A DNA stretch of 64,000 bases from Xenopus tropicalis. Taxonomy: Eukaryota > Chordata > Amphibia > Anura > Pipidae. Below are positions 1-12,000 of this stretch, piece after piece. Numbering within the stretch: position 1 is the first letter of the stretch; every line of letters begins with the position of its first letter. Made by a program: the position numbers and the translations under genes. The DNA lies in NCBI RefSeq assembly GCF_000004195.4, contig NC_030677.2, positions 176,440,019 through 176,504,018 of the forward strand, given 5' to 3'. The notes under the pieces are model-generated. The model searched no databases and was not told where the DNA came from. It worked only from the letters and a program-made list of their open reading frames with translations.

Positions 1-62
1 TAGTTTATGTATGTGAGTGTATAGATTGGTAAGTATAGGTTTGTGTGTGCTGGGTTTACTTG

Positions 63-120
63 GATGGGTTGAACTTGATGGACTCTGGTCTTTTTTCAAC
101 CCTATGTAACTATGTAATGG
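63..120. repeat. End fragment of a high-copy frog repeat
   Basis: A stretch containing GGTTGAACTTGATGGA, a T-run and CAACCCTATGTAACTATG matches, in reverse, the start of the long repeat at 52495-53060. Similar fragments lie at about 38665-38710 and 50320-50385. Only the terminal part is present. The family name was not determined. Confidence 0.6.
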
Positions 121-1450
121 TTTAAAATGTAGTGCATAGCAGAAGTTCCCATTTTCTGCACGTGTCTTTGGACTTTTTTTAAATATTTGAACATGCATGT
201 ATTCTGTTTCGGTTTCTGGCCTCTCCTTTTCTCTTATCTTTGTGTGCATAATAGGACTCTCTCATTCTGTTTTGCCCCTTGCCTCACAAGACTTTTACAC
301 ACTGCACAATGTTTTACTTTGCTTCTACTTTTCTGTTTAAATCACCTGTTCACAAGCAAACAGGTGATTTAAAACAAAATGAAGACTTCCAACACTGTCC
401 AACAGCCTTGCTTCAGTTTCTCTCTCTTGTATTAATCAACATGGAGTCTTCATGAAAGACTGTTCCGCTTGCAAGATGGCCAAAAGGACCATCAAGCTCA
501 CAAAAATATACTGGGAAGAGACCAGCTCAGGATGGATTAAAAACCAATAAATATCCCTAAAATATACAGTTAACTGTCTCATTGCTTTTGCTAACAAATT
601 ATTTATAACCCTGTAAGTTAATTATATTCTTGGCTATACAAAGAATTACAAGTGTTTGTCAACATATTTTCAACAAGGCAATCAGGCAGGGTAGAAGTTA
701 TGCAAAAATGACTGCAACAATTGGAAATATAGAAAAATGGCCCAAACAATTTGCCATTGTATCACTTCAATTATTGGTAGCATTGTTAAGAAAAATTTAA
801 AGCAGGCATTACTCTGCCAACAAATGGCATGCTGTGTAACTGGAGGGCAAAACTAGCAATGAACCACTGCCAATACTTCCCTCTGTGAAGTAAGCAGAAT
901 TCTAAAGGGCTGCTGAGATAAAAATGTACTTGGGAATAAGCATTCAGTAATTCATTATTCCCGTAGCTTCGCCAGCACTGTATGAATTATTCTGCATTTC
1001 CATAAACACTTTTCTTTGACTACCCCACAACAGTTCATTATCATAATAATACATTTGAATTTAAGGGCCAAATTCTTATTCCTTTTGTTGTATAATTGCT
1101 TATATATTTTTTTTCTTTACTTTTATCATATTCCTAGCATATGACATGATCTAAAATGCTATTTCTTTAAAATTCCACATTTTTATTCAGTTGTCATGGA
1201 CATCCACAAAGATCCAAAGAAAGCTTGCAGTTTGCTAAGCCTAACAATCTGCCATAAGTGCTGGAACTTCAGCACAATTACTGGCTGGTACAGGCCCTAA
1301 TATTTACCATGCTTTGTGAAGCGAATTTCATTCATATTCATATTTCTCTGCTGCGTGTTCCCTGCAAGTCTTAGCACATTCATTCTTTCACTGCTTGTCA
1401 AGGTTACGGAAAAAACATGTTTCTCTCAGTATTGCAATCAGAAAAATGGT
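121..1450. other. AT-rich spacer without recognised gene
   Basis: About 1.3 kb of AT-rich sequence with no long open frame on either strand and no repeat family that I recognise. It may be 3' flank or intron of the minus-strand coiled-coil gene, but no exon was identified here. Confidence 0.4.
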
Positions 1451-1452
1451 CT

Positions 1453-1783
1453 GAGCTTGGTGATATCTAATCACTAATTATCTTGTTTTGGTTTTGTAGC
1501 TTTAAGCTGCCCATATACTATAAGATTTACCCGTTTGGCAAGGTCTGGGTGAGGAACAAGTCAATAAGCTCATGCACTCCTCGCCTCAACAGGATTTTTA
1601 AACATGGCCAATTTTCATCAAGATATAGGTTGAGCAGGCCTGTCTGGGAGCCCCATATACGGTCCAATAAGCTGTCAACCCAGACCATCTGCAGCTTTTA
1701 TCAGCCTATGTATAGCCACCATTAGTCTTAGAGCTTGGTGCTATCTAATCACCAATTATCTTGGCCTGTTTAGGTTTTGTAGT
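1453..1783. repeat. Degenerate MITE fragment bounded by a 45-50 bp direct repeat
   Basis: The segment beginning GAGCTTGGTGATATCTAATC (1453-1499) recurs, slightly changed, at 1732-1782, so two roughly 48-bp direct copies flank about 230 bp. The enclosed sequence begins near CTGCCCATATACTATAAG and ends with TATCAGCCTATGTATAG. These are decayed versions of the CCCATACACT-type termini of the GC-rich element at 48124-48495. Confidence 0.5.
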
Positions 1784-1956
1784 CTGAGACTTATCATATG
1801 ATGGTTTAAAGCAAATCAACTCAAATCAAGAGTAAAATGAGTTCATAATGATAACTGGATTTGCTGTAAATGTTATTTTCTAACACAGGCTGACCCCCCA
1901 GGGGGCGCCGGAGTAACAGCTGGGTGGGTCAAAATGGTGTGAATACTTACTTGCTT

Positions 1957-2150
1957 TCCAACATAGCCACATTCACGAAAGCCCAACTTTAAACACAATG
2001 AATTGGAGGAGCTGAGCCGGCGTGGAGGGTGCAGTGGATAATTTTTGAACAATTATCAAATGAGAACAAAATAAGCAATTGTGCCAGCAGCTGCCGCCAA
2101 AAGTTATTAAAAAGTAAATTGTAGATTCTAGTCTACTCCTGAAGTGATGA
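1957..2150 (-). other. Possible minus-strand first exon (uncertain)
   Basis: On the minus strand a perfect GTAAGT donor begins at 1952 (plus-strand ACTTAC). The sequence just before it is open in one frame and ends in residues LGFRECGYVGKQ. No ATG in that frame was found and a stop lies about 35 codons upstream, so this could be a 5' untranslated exon, a short coding exon or chance. It lies head-to-head with a plus-strand donor at 2365. Confidence 0.2.
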
Positions 2151-2259
2151 CTATCTTCATTGGCTGGCTGGCTGGTTGGACTGTGTGACCAGGCCCGGCA
2201 GGCTAGTAGCAACATGTCACGTCAACCTCTCGGCAAGCGTCCCATTCTCTATCCTTCCC

Positions 2260-2364
2260 ATTTGCGCATGCGTGTCTTATATATATGCCCAGGCCTGCCT
2301 CATGCACCAATGTCTAGCAGTTTCTCCCCCTCCATGCAGCTCAGCCATTAGTCACTCTGGTCGG
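2260..2364 (+). promoter_or_regulatory. Candidate TATA/NRF1-type promoter with first-exon donor
   Basis: TGCGCATGCGTG at 2263-2274 fits the NRF1-type GCGCATGCG consensus. A TATA-like TTATATATAT follows at 2277-2286, and a strong donor, CGG|GTAAGTGGGG, follows at 2364/2365. The spacing suits a short non-coding first exon of about 50 bases. No downstream exon was found, so a real transcript is unproven. Confidence 0.25.
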
Positions 2365-2399
2365 GTAAGTGGGGGGAGGCTAGCCAGATGCAAGGTTTA

Positions 2400-2870
2400 G
2401 CAGCCCTCATATCGCATAGGCAAGATTCTAAATTACTCTCATTTAAATCATCTACAAGCATAAGATACAAACACTGTGACTATAAATTGTGACATTTATA
2501 AATTAAATGTACAAATATGGGATCCTTTATACGTAAACACGTTATGCAAAAAAGCTCAGAATTACAGGAAGCCCTTCTCCCACAGACTTCTTTGTCATAA
2601 TAAAACAGTAGTGATGCCTATGATTAAGTACCCTTTAGGTACAAAATGCGTAAGGCTTCTTTTGTTTTATGAATGGATTAAATAAATTGTAAACTTTTTA
2701 TTCACTACAAGCTGCTTTTTTGACATCCTGTGGAAACCAGAGTGCCTGCCTGCTTTTCTTTTTGTGAATTCCTAAATGGCTCCCTAAGCTGAAGGTCCGG
2801 GGCATGAGCACCTGGGCCCACCTTTACCAGGGGTAAGATCGTACAACTTGGCTATTACTGTGATAACCTT
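2400..2870. other. Unassigned spacer
   Basis: No gene or recognised repeat. Open frames are short and lack codon structure. Confidence 0.4.
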
Positions 2871-3060
2871 GTGTGGTACCATTAGATAATAAAACAGTAC
2901 CTTGTACTTGATCCCAACTTAGATATAATTAATCCTTATCATTAGCAAAACAATCGGATTGGGTTTACTTAATGTTTAAATTATTCTTAGGTAGACTTAA
3001 GATCCCTTATCCGGAAAACCCCAGGACCTGAGCATTCTGGATAACAGATCCCATACCTGT
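2870..3060. repeat. Rep-A (GGTATGGGA-ended interspersed repeat), partial
   Basis: Contains the hallmark blocks of a family repeated at 20143, 32645 and 42066: ACCTTGTACTTGATCCCAAC, then TTATCCGGAAAACCCCAG, and finally GCATTCTGGATAACAGATCC followed by CATACCTGT. Full copies have inverted ends of the form ACAGGTATGGGA. The left end is missing here. Confidence 0.7.
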
Positions 3061-3480
3061 GCTACTTACTATGCCCACTACTCAAATACAAAAGAAATAT
3101 AAATATGAAGACATAATAGATGTTAATATTAATTAGGCCATGTATCCAGTATGACACGAAAATATCTCTAGATAAAAGTTGTTAAAATTACAACAGTTCG
3201 ATAATTTTTTTCTGAATTGAATCTCAAATTGAATCTTGTCCAACCGTTTTTACTTTTACGTTATAAACCTTTTTCTTAACTAAACTGAATCTGTCCCAGA
3301 AAAACTGATCCATGCACATAGTCACTTCAACCTAGATTTCCCTGTGAAATTAACTCATAGTATAATGTAGACCAGTACAAGGCTTTAGTTTACATTTTAT
3401 GTGGTTGTTTTAATTTATTTGATTTAATTTATTATATATTTTATTCTATAGGGGTATAATTTTATCAGGAGCCAATCAAC
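3061..3480. other. Unassigned AT-rich spacer
   Basis: No coding signal or known repeat seen. Confidence 0.35.
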
Positions 3481-3486
3481 CTTCCT

Positions 3487-3662
3487 GGGGGGCTCAGTTA
3501 TAAACAGTGGGCAAATTTGCACCTGTGCAGTAACCTATAGCAACCAATCAGTAATTACATTTTTCAGGCAGCTGCAGGTAAAACAATGATAGCAGACTTC
3601 TACTGGTTGCCATGGGTAACTGTCCAGGTACAAATTTGCCCAGTGTTTACAAATAACCCCCT
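3487..3662. mobile_element. Fold-back MITE (AACAGTGGGCAAATTTG ends)
   Basis: The left end reads GGGGCTCAGTTATAAACAGT then GGGCAAATTTGCACC. The right end reads GTACAAATTTGCCCAGTGTT then TACAAATAACCCC, its inverse, making a 176-bp non-coding element with imperfect inverted arms. It has no transposase and is presumed mobilised in trans. Confidence 0.6.
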
Positions 3663-4194
3663 GTATGTTTTTATAGTTTGGAAGGAAGCCAGAGTACTGG
3701 GAGCAAGCTCACACAAGCACAGTGAGAACATATAAACTCCATGCAGATAGAGGCCAGACTGGAATCAACCCTAGTACTGTAAATAAAAAAGTATTACCAT
3801 TATACATTATAATGCAAATTAACAACATGCATGAGGACAGTATGCATCTGTATTTTCATTCAAGTAATGCATATTAGGTATTCATTTTTTCAAAAAGCAG
3901 AATCACCTTCTCCACTTGTCTGACTTGGCGAGTGGAATAAGTAACCTAATCTACAGCTTCTTCTGTTCAACCTTTTCCCTGCCAAAGGTAGTTTCAGGCT
4001 TTTACCTGGCACCTATCCACATTATTTTGGATTTTCAAGGACAATCCAGCTTTAAAGAAACCAATAACATCGAAAAGCATAAAGAAAAAAATGTGAAAGA
4101 GAAGGAGAACAAAAGCCAATGTTTCTGTAATAAGCATCACTATGGTGTTCAAGCTCAATTAACTACAACTGGCCAAAAAAAGTATATGTATTTG
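3663..4194. other. Spacer without recognised gene
   Basis: A 108-codon plus-strand frame (3916-4242) exists but runs into the following MITE and has no family resemblance, so I do not call it a gene. Confidence 0.4.
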
Positions 4195-4198
4195 TTAA

Positions 4199-4385
4199 AG
4201 GAGAAGGAAAGCCTAAGTCACTTGGGGGTGCCAAAATGTTAGGCACCCCCAAGTGACTTAAATAGCTTACCTTGTACCCCGGGCTGGTGTGGTTTTCTTC
4301 TAACAGGGGCACCAGCCCGGGGTACAAGGTAAGCGATTTAAGTCACTTGGGGGTGGCTAACATTTTGGCAACCTTTCCTTCTCCT
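4199..4385. mobile_element. TTAA-flanked fold-back MITE
   Basis: Near-perfect palindrome of 187 bp bounded by TTAA at 4195-4198 and 4386-4389. The inverted ends are AGGAGAAGGAAAG and CTTTCCTTCTCCT. The arms carry GTCACTTGGGGGTG and GTACCCCGGGCTGGTG blocks. TTAA target sites are typical of piggyBac and Kolobok transposons. A longer, truncated relative lies at 62688-63005. Confidence 0.8.
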
Positions 4386-4389
4386 TTAA

Positions 4390-6424
4390 ATCAGACTAAG
4401 TAATTATATATACTATAAAAGATAACTTGATAATAATTTATCTAGAATCCTAGCCACAAAGTAAGGGTCATCTAATACAGAAAGGCAACAGATGCAGTAA
4501 TCTGATTATCAACAAAAACAAGATTCCAGGTTAAGTGGAAAAATAAAAGCAGCCACTCAAACAACAAGCTCACACACAGTTCAAATATTTTGAACAAAAT
4601 GTATGATCCATGATGGTTCAAAATTTGGTGCAACCACATAACCAGTCAAAATAGAGAAACAGAATAACCGATGCCTCAGTTCAGCTTCTTGGCCATTGGC
4701 TAAACATTACACTATACATTTCTGCATTGTGATCCAACCAATTGGCTACAATTATTGTAGTTTGGTCATACACTAGCGTGGCCTAATCACGACAACATCC
4801 ATTCAAGTATTGTACAAGACACTTGGTATGCTGCTACTAGTCCATGTGTGACTAACTTCACCTTTTCCCAACTGCAGGTGTCCTTCAATGACAATATTTA
4901 TCAGACTTTTCTAAGAAAAAAGAAAAATGAAACAAACAGTAATGGTGGTTTTAAACTGGCTAATGCTCCACCGTATTGAAACCCAAGCAGTAAGGTCAAT
5001 ATCAGTCAAACTACATGGCTACCTTAATACTCATGGTATTATGCCTCATAATATACCAGCTTACGCAAATAAGTCCCTAAAAGTAAAATAATTCCACCTT
5101 GTATAAAAAAAAGTATACATTATTTTTATGCTGAATGGAATACCTGTGTGCCTGCAAATAAGTGTCTGGGTATGTTTTATGTCTGTTAGATTTCCTGAAT
5201 GTGACCTCTAGATGTGTGCATATTTATTTTTATTCTTCTTTCCTCAGTCCTTCCCTTGTGTCTCTCTTTAACCCAGCCATCTTCTATCTAGCTGTCACTA
5301 GCCCATTCTTCATTTTCCTGTCTTCATCCATTACCTCCTGTGTCTTTGTCTTTATTTTTCTTCCATCTTCTCTGTCCATTCTGGTTTGATTCTGTATATT
5401 TACTTCTAGCTTTAAAGCCTTTATGAATTTCTGCTTCTAGTCTTATTCTTTATACTTTTATTCAATTTATTTCCACTCAAAATAGTTAAACATGCTCTAT
5501 AATGATTTATTTTAATAACTCTTGCTCTGTTTCCCTTCCTTTATTATTTGTAATGAAGCACTTCACTGCAGCTAAAGAGAGCCATCTAGTGTTTATTGCG
5601 TAAAGTGCAGGGATTTTTACCTGAAACTTTTGTTTTAAACAAACTCTAGTAAATAATCTAGAACACATAACATTACACAAAAGAAGAAAACAGAAGTCTT
5701 AGTCAGAGATTAAACAATCAGTGTTGAATTAAAAAAACTTAAATGCCACAATATTTGTAAAAAGAGAGGCCAGAAAGAAACCTTAAAAACATTAATAAAG
5801 AAATGCTACAGTGCTGTGGAATAATATGCTGACATATATTGTCTTATTTTTTTAAAAAAAAATCTATATAACTTGAGTTACATGTTGTATTACTCATACT
5901 GAATCTAAACTATCAGGATCAAAAGAATGTTCAAAATGTACAACCGAATAGCTTTTTTGCAAGGTTAAAATACTAGAAAAGAGAAAGAATACCTTCTGTA
6001 CACATAAATATCTTTCAAATTCACAAAAATTCAATATAAAAAACTATGCCTTTTTTCTGTTACTTATACTTTTATTCTATTCTATTCCTTGTCCACTCTG
6101 TCACTCATGCCACTGTCTGGTTGCTACAGTTACTGGTACAATAGCAGCCAGATGATAGTTTCAGTTTTATGCAGGAAAGGTACAGAGAAATCAACATCAT
6201 AATATAAGCTAATTTAATGTGAACTCCTACTGACCAATCATAAGCACTGTCAAGATAGGATCCTAGCAACCATATAACATACTTACAAATTACAATTACA
6301 ATCTGAGTTGCAGAACAAAGTTACACACTAGAGCAGTTGTAAATTGTCTAAAGCCAAAAAAGGGTATAATTTGTGTTATTAGTCCGAGCCAGTTGTGGAT
6401 TAAAAGTCTGAATATTATTTTAGA
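4390..6424. other. 2-kb AT-rich spacer without assigned features
   Basis: Scattered short frames only. I looked for downstream exons of the minus-strand coiled-coil gene here and could not support any. Confidence 0.35.
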
Positions 6425-6644
6425 TTGTCTGGTTTGGCCATCTGCATTTATGTCAAAGTAGCATTGTTTTGCGCATTCAGGCTATCAGAAAGGATTTCCA
6501 TGGTCTGGGCTATCAACACACCAGTAACAGGCATCAGCAAAACTAATCAACTGCAAGCTGAAGGGATCACAGAATGTCCCTCAATGCTACTTTCTAACTG
6601 GGCTACTGTCGCACCAATGGTCAGGCTGAAGTCAGAAATACTGG
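6425..6644. other. Segment open on both strands, possibly a decayed coding repeat
   Basis: The plus strand is open for 82 codons (6425-6673). On the minus strand a second frame, ending at a TGA, reads LTIGATVAQLESSIEGHS, followed by a further piece with MEILSDSLNAQNNATLT. The composition looks protein-like, and this could be a fossil of a retroelement or gene fragment. No family was recognised, and the MITE beginning at 6649 interrupts it. Confidence 0.25.
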
Positions 6645-6648
6645 TTAA

Positions 6649-7064
6649 AGGATCAGTAACATCAAAAAATTAAAGTGTTTTAAAGTAATTAAAATATAAT
6701 GAGCTGTTGCTCAGCAAAAAAAAATGGTGTTTCTGCTACAGAAAAGCTACTATATAAATAAGCTGTGTAGCCATGGGGGCAGCCATTCAAGCTGGAAAAA
6801 AGGAGAAAAAGCACAGGTTACATAGCAGATAACTAGTAGATAAGCCCCATATAATGGGGGTTTATCTGTTATCTGCTAAGTAACCTGTGCCTTTTCTCCT
6901 TTGAATGGCTGCCCCCCTGGCTACACAGCAGCTTACTTATATAAACTATAGTAGTCTTTCTGAGTCTTTCTGAGGCAAACACACCAGTTGTACCAGTGCA
7001 GGGCAACAGTACATTATATTGTTATTAATTTTATACACTTTCATTTTTTGGTGTTACTGTTTCT
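6649..7064. mobile_element. Palindromic TTAA MITE
   Basis: Bounded by TTAA at 6645-6648 and 7065-7068. The inner arms GGGGGCAGCCATTCAAGCTG and TTGAATGGCTGCCCCC, and the outer arms around GTAACATCAAAAAAT and TTTTTTGGTGTTACTG, are inverted. The centre (about 6800-6890) is a tight palindrome built on CAGATAAC and GTTATCTG. A degenerate relative is at about 16186-16320. Confidence 0.8.
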
Positions 7065-7186
7065 TTAATCTTATCAGTGCATGTATGACCATCTTTCACT
7101 TACTACATCATACCAAGGTCAACTCTATTAATTTGGAGCACACTGAACTTAATTATCTAGATAATTTATAAAAAAAACACAATTAC

Positions 7187-7301
7187 CTGATGATTCTGGT
7201 GTAGTTTGTCACTCGTGGCTTTGCATATTTCAATCATTCTTATTAATTCAGCTCGACTGACTGGTACATCTGCTGAATGATTTTCACTGGCGAGCAAACA
7301 T
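7187..7301 (-). CDS. Coiled-coil gene exon (CLLASENHSADVPVSRAELI...)
   Basis: 115 bases encode 38 residues after a split Arg codon, ending at LHQNHQ with donor CAG|GTAATT. This is the last exon I can support. No stop codon is reached, so the gene continues to the left. Confidence 0.75.
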
Positions 7302-8979
7302 CTAAGCAAAAAAAATGTTTGGCAAAATTACAAATCTATGAAGAGATTCTTAATAAAGTACATAATGCTGGTGTTACCATGGGTGACCTAGATAAGAAAA
7401 TTGAGCCAGTGAACATTTGGGTACTCAGAGTCCACAGAGTAGTTTCAGATGAAAAACATTAAGCTATAAGAAGCAAACAAAGGAAAGATCTTGTAATGCA
7501 GCTGTGATATCTGACAAGTTTCCTTAGCAGGCTACTACTTTTTTAAGTAGAATACCTGACTACATCCCACAACATTTTATCATACTATATTTATAATAAC
7601 GTGGTAATACAACAATTGAATACTCGTTTATTTAGTTATAAGCAATTCAAGATATAACTGCATTATCAAAAGTGGCTACATACTACATACTTTGCCCAGC
7701 AGCAAATTGTACAAAGTGCACAAAAGTGTACAAAAGGATTTGCCATTGCTTCTTGAGACTGTCCCAAAATGATAGCCTTTTGGAAGAAGATTAAAGATCT
7801 AGTCATAGGTACCTTACTTAATGTTGTTCCACTCGCCCCAGGATTGGCAATATTTAATACATACAAAGAATGCCAATCAATGCTTACCAAGCGAAACAAA
7901 AGGTTGGAGGGTCAGATAAGATGGGAGGTAATTTTATTGGAATACTGTCAGGGGAAAACATGTTTTTTCAAAACACATAATTTAATAGAGCTTCTCCAGC
8001 AGAATTCTGCATTGAACAGACTTTTTTTTATATTTAATTTAAAAATTTCACATGGGGCTAGCCATATTCTTCATATCCCAGGGTGCCAAAACCATGTGGT
8101 TTTGATAAACGTCAGTGTCTCTTTACTGCTGCGTTGCAAGTTGTAGTGATATCTCTCCCCCTCCCTTCCCCCCCAGCAGCAGATCAGCAGAACAATGGGA
8201 AGGTAGCAAGATAGCAGCTCCCTGACATGATGCCTACACACCAATATTAGAGCTGAAAAATACATTTGTTGGTTTAACAACAAAATGTTAAATGGTAGAG
8301 TGAATTATTTGCTATGTAATCAGTGTAATTTAGAAATAAAAAATGTACCATAAAAATCATGACAGTATCCCTTTAACTTACCGTAACTTTTCCAGAATTG
8401 GCTGTAGAGAATTATCTACTTCAAGCAACAGAGAAGCTCTAGAATTCAGTCCTTCAGTCAGCAACATCACCTTATCACAGATTGCAATAAAAAAATCATA
8501 TTTTTCATAACCATTATATTATTATAACCAATTAATTATTGTTGCAAAATTCAAACAGTATAACCTAAAGTCAACCTACAATTTTAGAAACCAACAAATA
8601 ATGGGAGAAATTAAAGCCATATTATTGCTGAGTAAGGATACAGCATGTAAAGTTATTTAGAGCACTATGTTGTCTGGGTGATTAGTAGTTCAATGGATGG
8701 AAGACAAAAAGCTTGAAATGTCCCCATACATGTGTGGCAATACCCTTCAAGCACTGTTGCACTTATGGAGCTACTTGTTACTTTAGGGACAACATGTCTG
8801 AAATCTATAGTCAGGACTGTAATTATGAAGCAAAAATATATTAAAAGAGGGATATACACCAAGGGGTAGTGAAAAATACACTTTTAATGTAAAAAACTAA
8901 GTTTATTTAAGTTTGTGTTATTAAGGGGGAACTGCAGTTAGAATGCACTTATATTTAAATATCTGACCTTTATGGTAAC

Positions 8980-9026
<47 letters not shown>

Positions 9027-12000
9027 TCATACAAAAAGAAAGAGGACGAGTACTCCTTATTCCGTGAATAGTGATTATATTTTTATCTCACCATTGTGCC
9101 CAATGGTGAAATAAAAATATAACCACTGTTCACACCATAAGGAGAGCACGACTTCTTTCTTCTTGTATAATTAACAACACACACACACAAAAGTGGTCTG
9201 CACTTTGATCAGGATAAATAATAGACGGGTGAATGGATTATCATGATAAGTGGCAACTTTGAATAGGCAAGAATAAGTTATGAGGGGGGTGGTAGTAAAC
9301 AAAAATAGATTACCTGCCTTTCCAACTGTATCACCTGAGCTTTCAAAAGATTGACACGTCGTTCATCGAAACATTCGTACTTACTCTCCTCTAGCAGCTG
9401 GTTATGTTGGTGTCTTAAAGAATGTTGCAAAGATTTGTTTTGCATTAGTGACATTTTAGGTCTCTATGAAAATATATTGCATAAAACAGCCTATATGTAA
9501 AACACTGCTTCATCTAAATAAACCATTTTGATAAAAATATACCTTTCTATAGTGTGCCATTAGATGATTGCACAAACCTGGCTAATGCATCTATACAGAT
9601 TGAACCCATTACATATTTACCTACGCAAGGAAATTCTCCAAAGAGAATACTTTCAAGCAAAGTGTGCTGCGGGTTGTTTCCCATCAATTAACTTTTCATT
9701 TTTTTAATGGTATATTTAAAAAAAAAATTAAAGATTATTGTCTTGAGAGTTATATGCACATACACTTAATACATTTGTAGTACCTTAAGTCTTCAAGTTC
9801 TTGCTTCAGTTTGACATTTTCTTTTTGAAGTTGCTTTAAAGGAAAAAACAATGCTATGGTCAAAATGTTTTAAAAATTATGTATATATATATATATAATC
9901 AAATGATGTTTTAGGTTACATTCATAATAACTTTTTGAAGGTTTACAAACTTTCGAGAACCACTGTACAGTATACAGTAAAGTATACTTTAAATAGTCAT
10001 CTAATCAGGTACATGTTTTAAAGGAGAAGGAAATTAAGAATTAATCTCAAGCTGCAGGTATACCTTCAGTTGTCTCAATAGTGCCCTTAAGTCTCCCCAT
10101 ATTTCTCCTGTGCAGATGATCAGAAGCCTCATGGGAAAAAAAAATGCTGAGCTCTGTAAAGAAAATTCCCATAATGTCTTGCTCCTGCACCAAGACCAAG
10201 ACCGGTGTACATGCTCAGTTTGTAAGACTATGAGGAAGTTTCCTGCTGATTGGCTCAGATCACACATTCCTAAGTGGGGGAGGGAGTGCTTAGCATTCTT
10301 GAGGGAGGGGGGAGCAGGAGAGGGGAGAGAGGAGAGATCTGCGTGTTTCTGGCACAGGGAAACAAAGAGACAAGAAATCCTGTTTCTTTTGAAAGAGAAG
10401 TCAGTGCAGCGTTTCTGTAAGTGCTTATGGCTGTATTTACATAGACCTTTCTGATAAAGCATACTTAGTTTTTACCTTCCCATCTCATTCAATTAAATAC
10501 ATCCCTCAGTTATACTGGAAATGTGCACACAAGTCCCAAAATAATTCATTAGTGAGAGAGAGAACTAAATGGTGTTAAAAAGTGGCAACTACCAAATGGG
10601 CAAGTAACCAATAAAGGCATTAAACAAACCAAAAAGCAGCTTTTACATTTCAGCAGTGCTGAAGTGTACCTCAAGCTTTTGCTCATTTCCTGCAGTTCTC
10701 TTGTATGACGCTTGAGATGGGAAATCATTTAAAGCATCTTCTTTTTGCAGAGTGTTGGCTTGAATTGCTGGGTCAAATGAAAGATGCCTGTCTCCAAAGG
10801 ATCTGTGTACATTCTTTCGAGCCTTGCAAAACACAAACAAAATATTTTGCTGAAAATGTGTTGTTTTCCCATCATGACGAGTCCATCATATACACTTCAA
10901 CAGTAAGAGCAAGAGTGTGCCCCTTAGTGCTCATTCATTCATTGCCCCCAGGGTTGTAGCACTCCATGGAGCACCAGATTAAAAATATGGTGCTTTGTGC
11001 AGAGAGCCTTCCTTAAGGCAGGTAGTAAGGACAGGACTCAGCAGCGGCTGTGCCTTCTGCCGCCTACTTGCCTCCCACCAGTCACCCATATTGAACCTAC
11101 TGCGGCCTAACACATTTTGGCATTTGCACAATGATTCATGCAATAAAATATGATAAAGATTTTGGTCAACTTTAGATTAATATGAACAGGCCATACATTT
11201 CTCCTTTTAACCTTTAAATATAAAGGTATTACTTTTTTTTTGTTCGGATTTGTAAGACTTGCTTAACAAGTCTTGCTTTGTCTTAACAAGATTAATACTG
11301 TGAAGGGTATGTTAATAATATTACCTGGCAAGAATAATATTACATGGCAAGAACAAGTCCACATGCTACTTAGCCAAGTTATATATCTGCTCTAGAGTCC
11401 CCTATAGCTCATATTTGAGATGCAGTTCTTTTGCTGCAGTTCTTAAGATCTATTTTCTTTCTAAATGTTCTATTAGAGGAGCTTGTTCTAGCAAAGTACT
11501 TTCTTTAATCTGCTTTATTCCCCAGGGACTAAAAATACCTGAGATCCAGTATTCAGTTTGGTATTTGACCAAATGATTTTCAAGATAGTGCTGCTTTTTT
11601 AAGATAAGCAAAATTAAGTAAAATTCAGATTCAGTTTTAAAAACAGTTAAGGGCTCTGGCACACGGGGAGATTTGTTATGGGCGACTAATCTCCCCGGAT
11701 TGCCATCCCACCGGCGAAAATGTAAAGGCCCGGGGGGATGGCACACGCTGCGCAGGCAATTTCGGCGAATCGCCGAAAATGCCTCGCGAGGCAACTTCGC
11801 CGAAAATGCCTCGCGAGGCAACTTCGCCGAAATCGTCTGCGCAGCGTATGCCATCCCACCGGCGACTTACATTTTCGCCAGTGGGATGGTAGTTCGGGGA
11901 GATTAGTCGCCCGTGACAAGGGAGATTTGTCGCGGGCGACTAATCTCCCCGTGTGCTAGAGCCCTAAATGTTTTCTGAGGAGTCTGTACAGCAAATAAAT

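Noticed and set aside
1..7186. Downstream exons of the coiled-coil gene
   Set aside because: A few minus-strand donors (near 1952, 5025 and 6280) were examined, but none had an acceptor, open frame and phase that fit the last supported exon.
10034..10462. 142- and 114-codon frames on opposite strands
   Set aside because: Both lie wholly within a dispersed repeat and show no conserved motif.
11450..11959. Several 70-134 codon frames on both strands
   Set aside because: They coincide with the palindromic, CpG-rich MITE. Opposite-strand peptides are near copies of each other, as expected from a fold-back sequence. The same applies at 21160-21545, 49852-50201 and 60057-60400.
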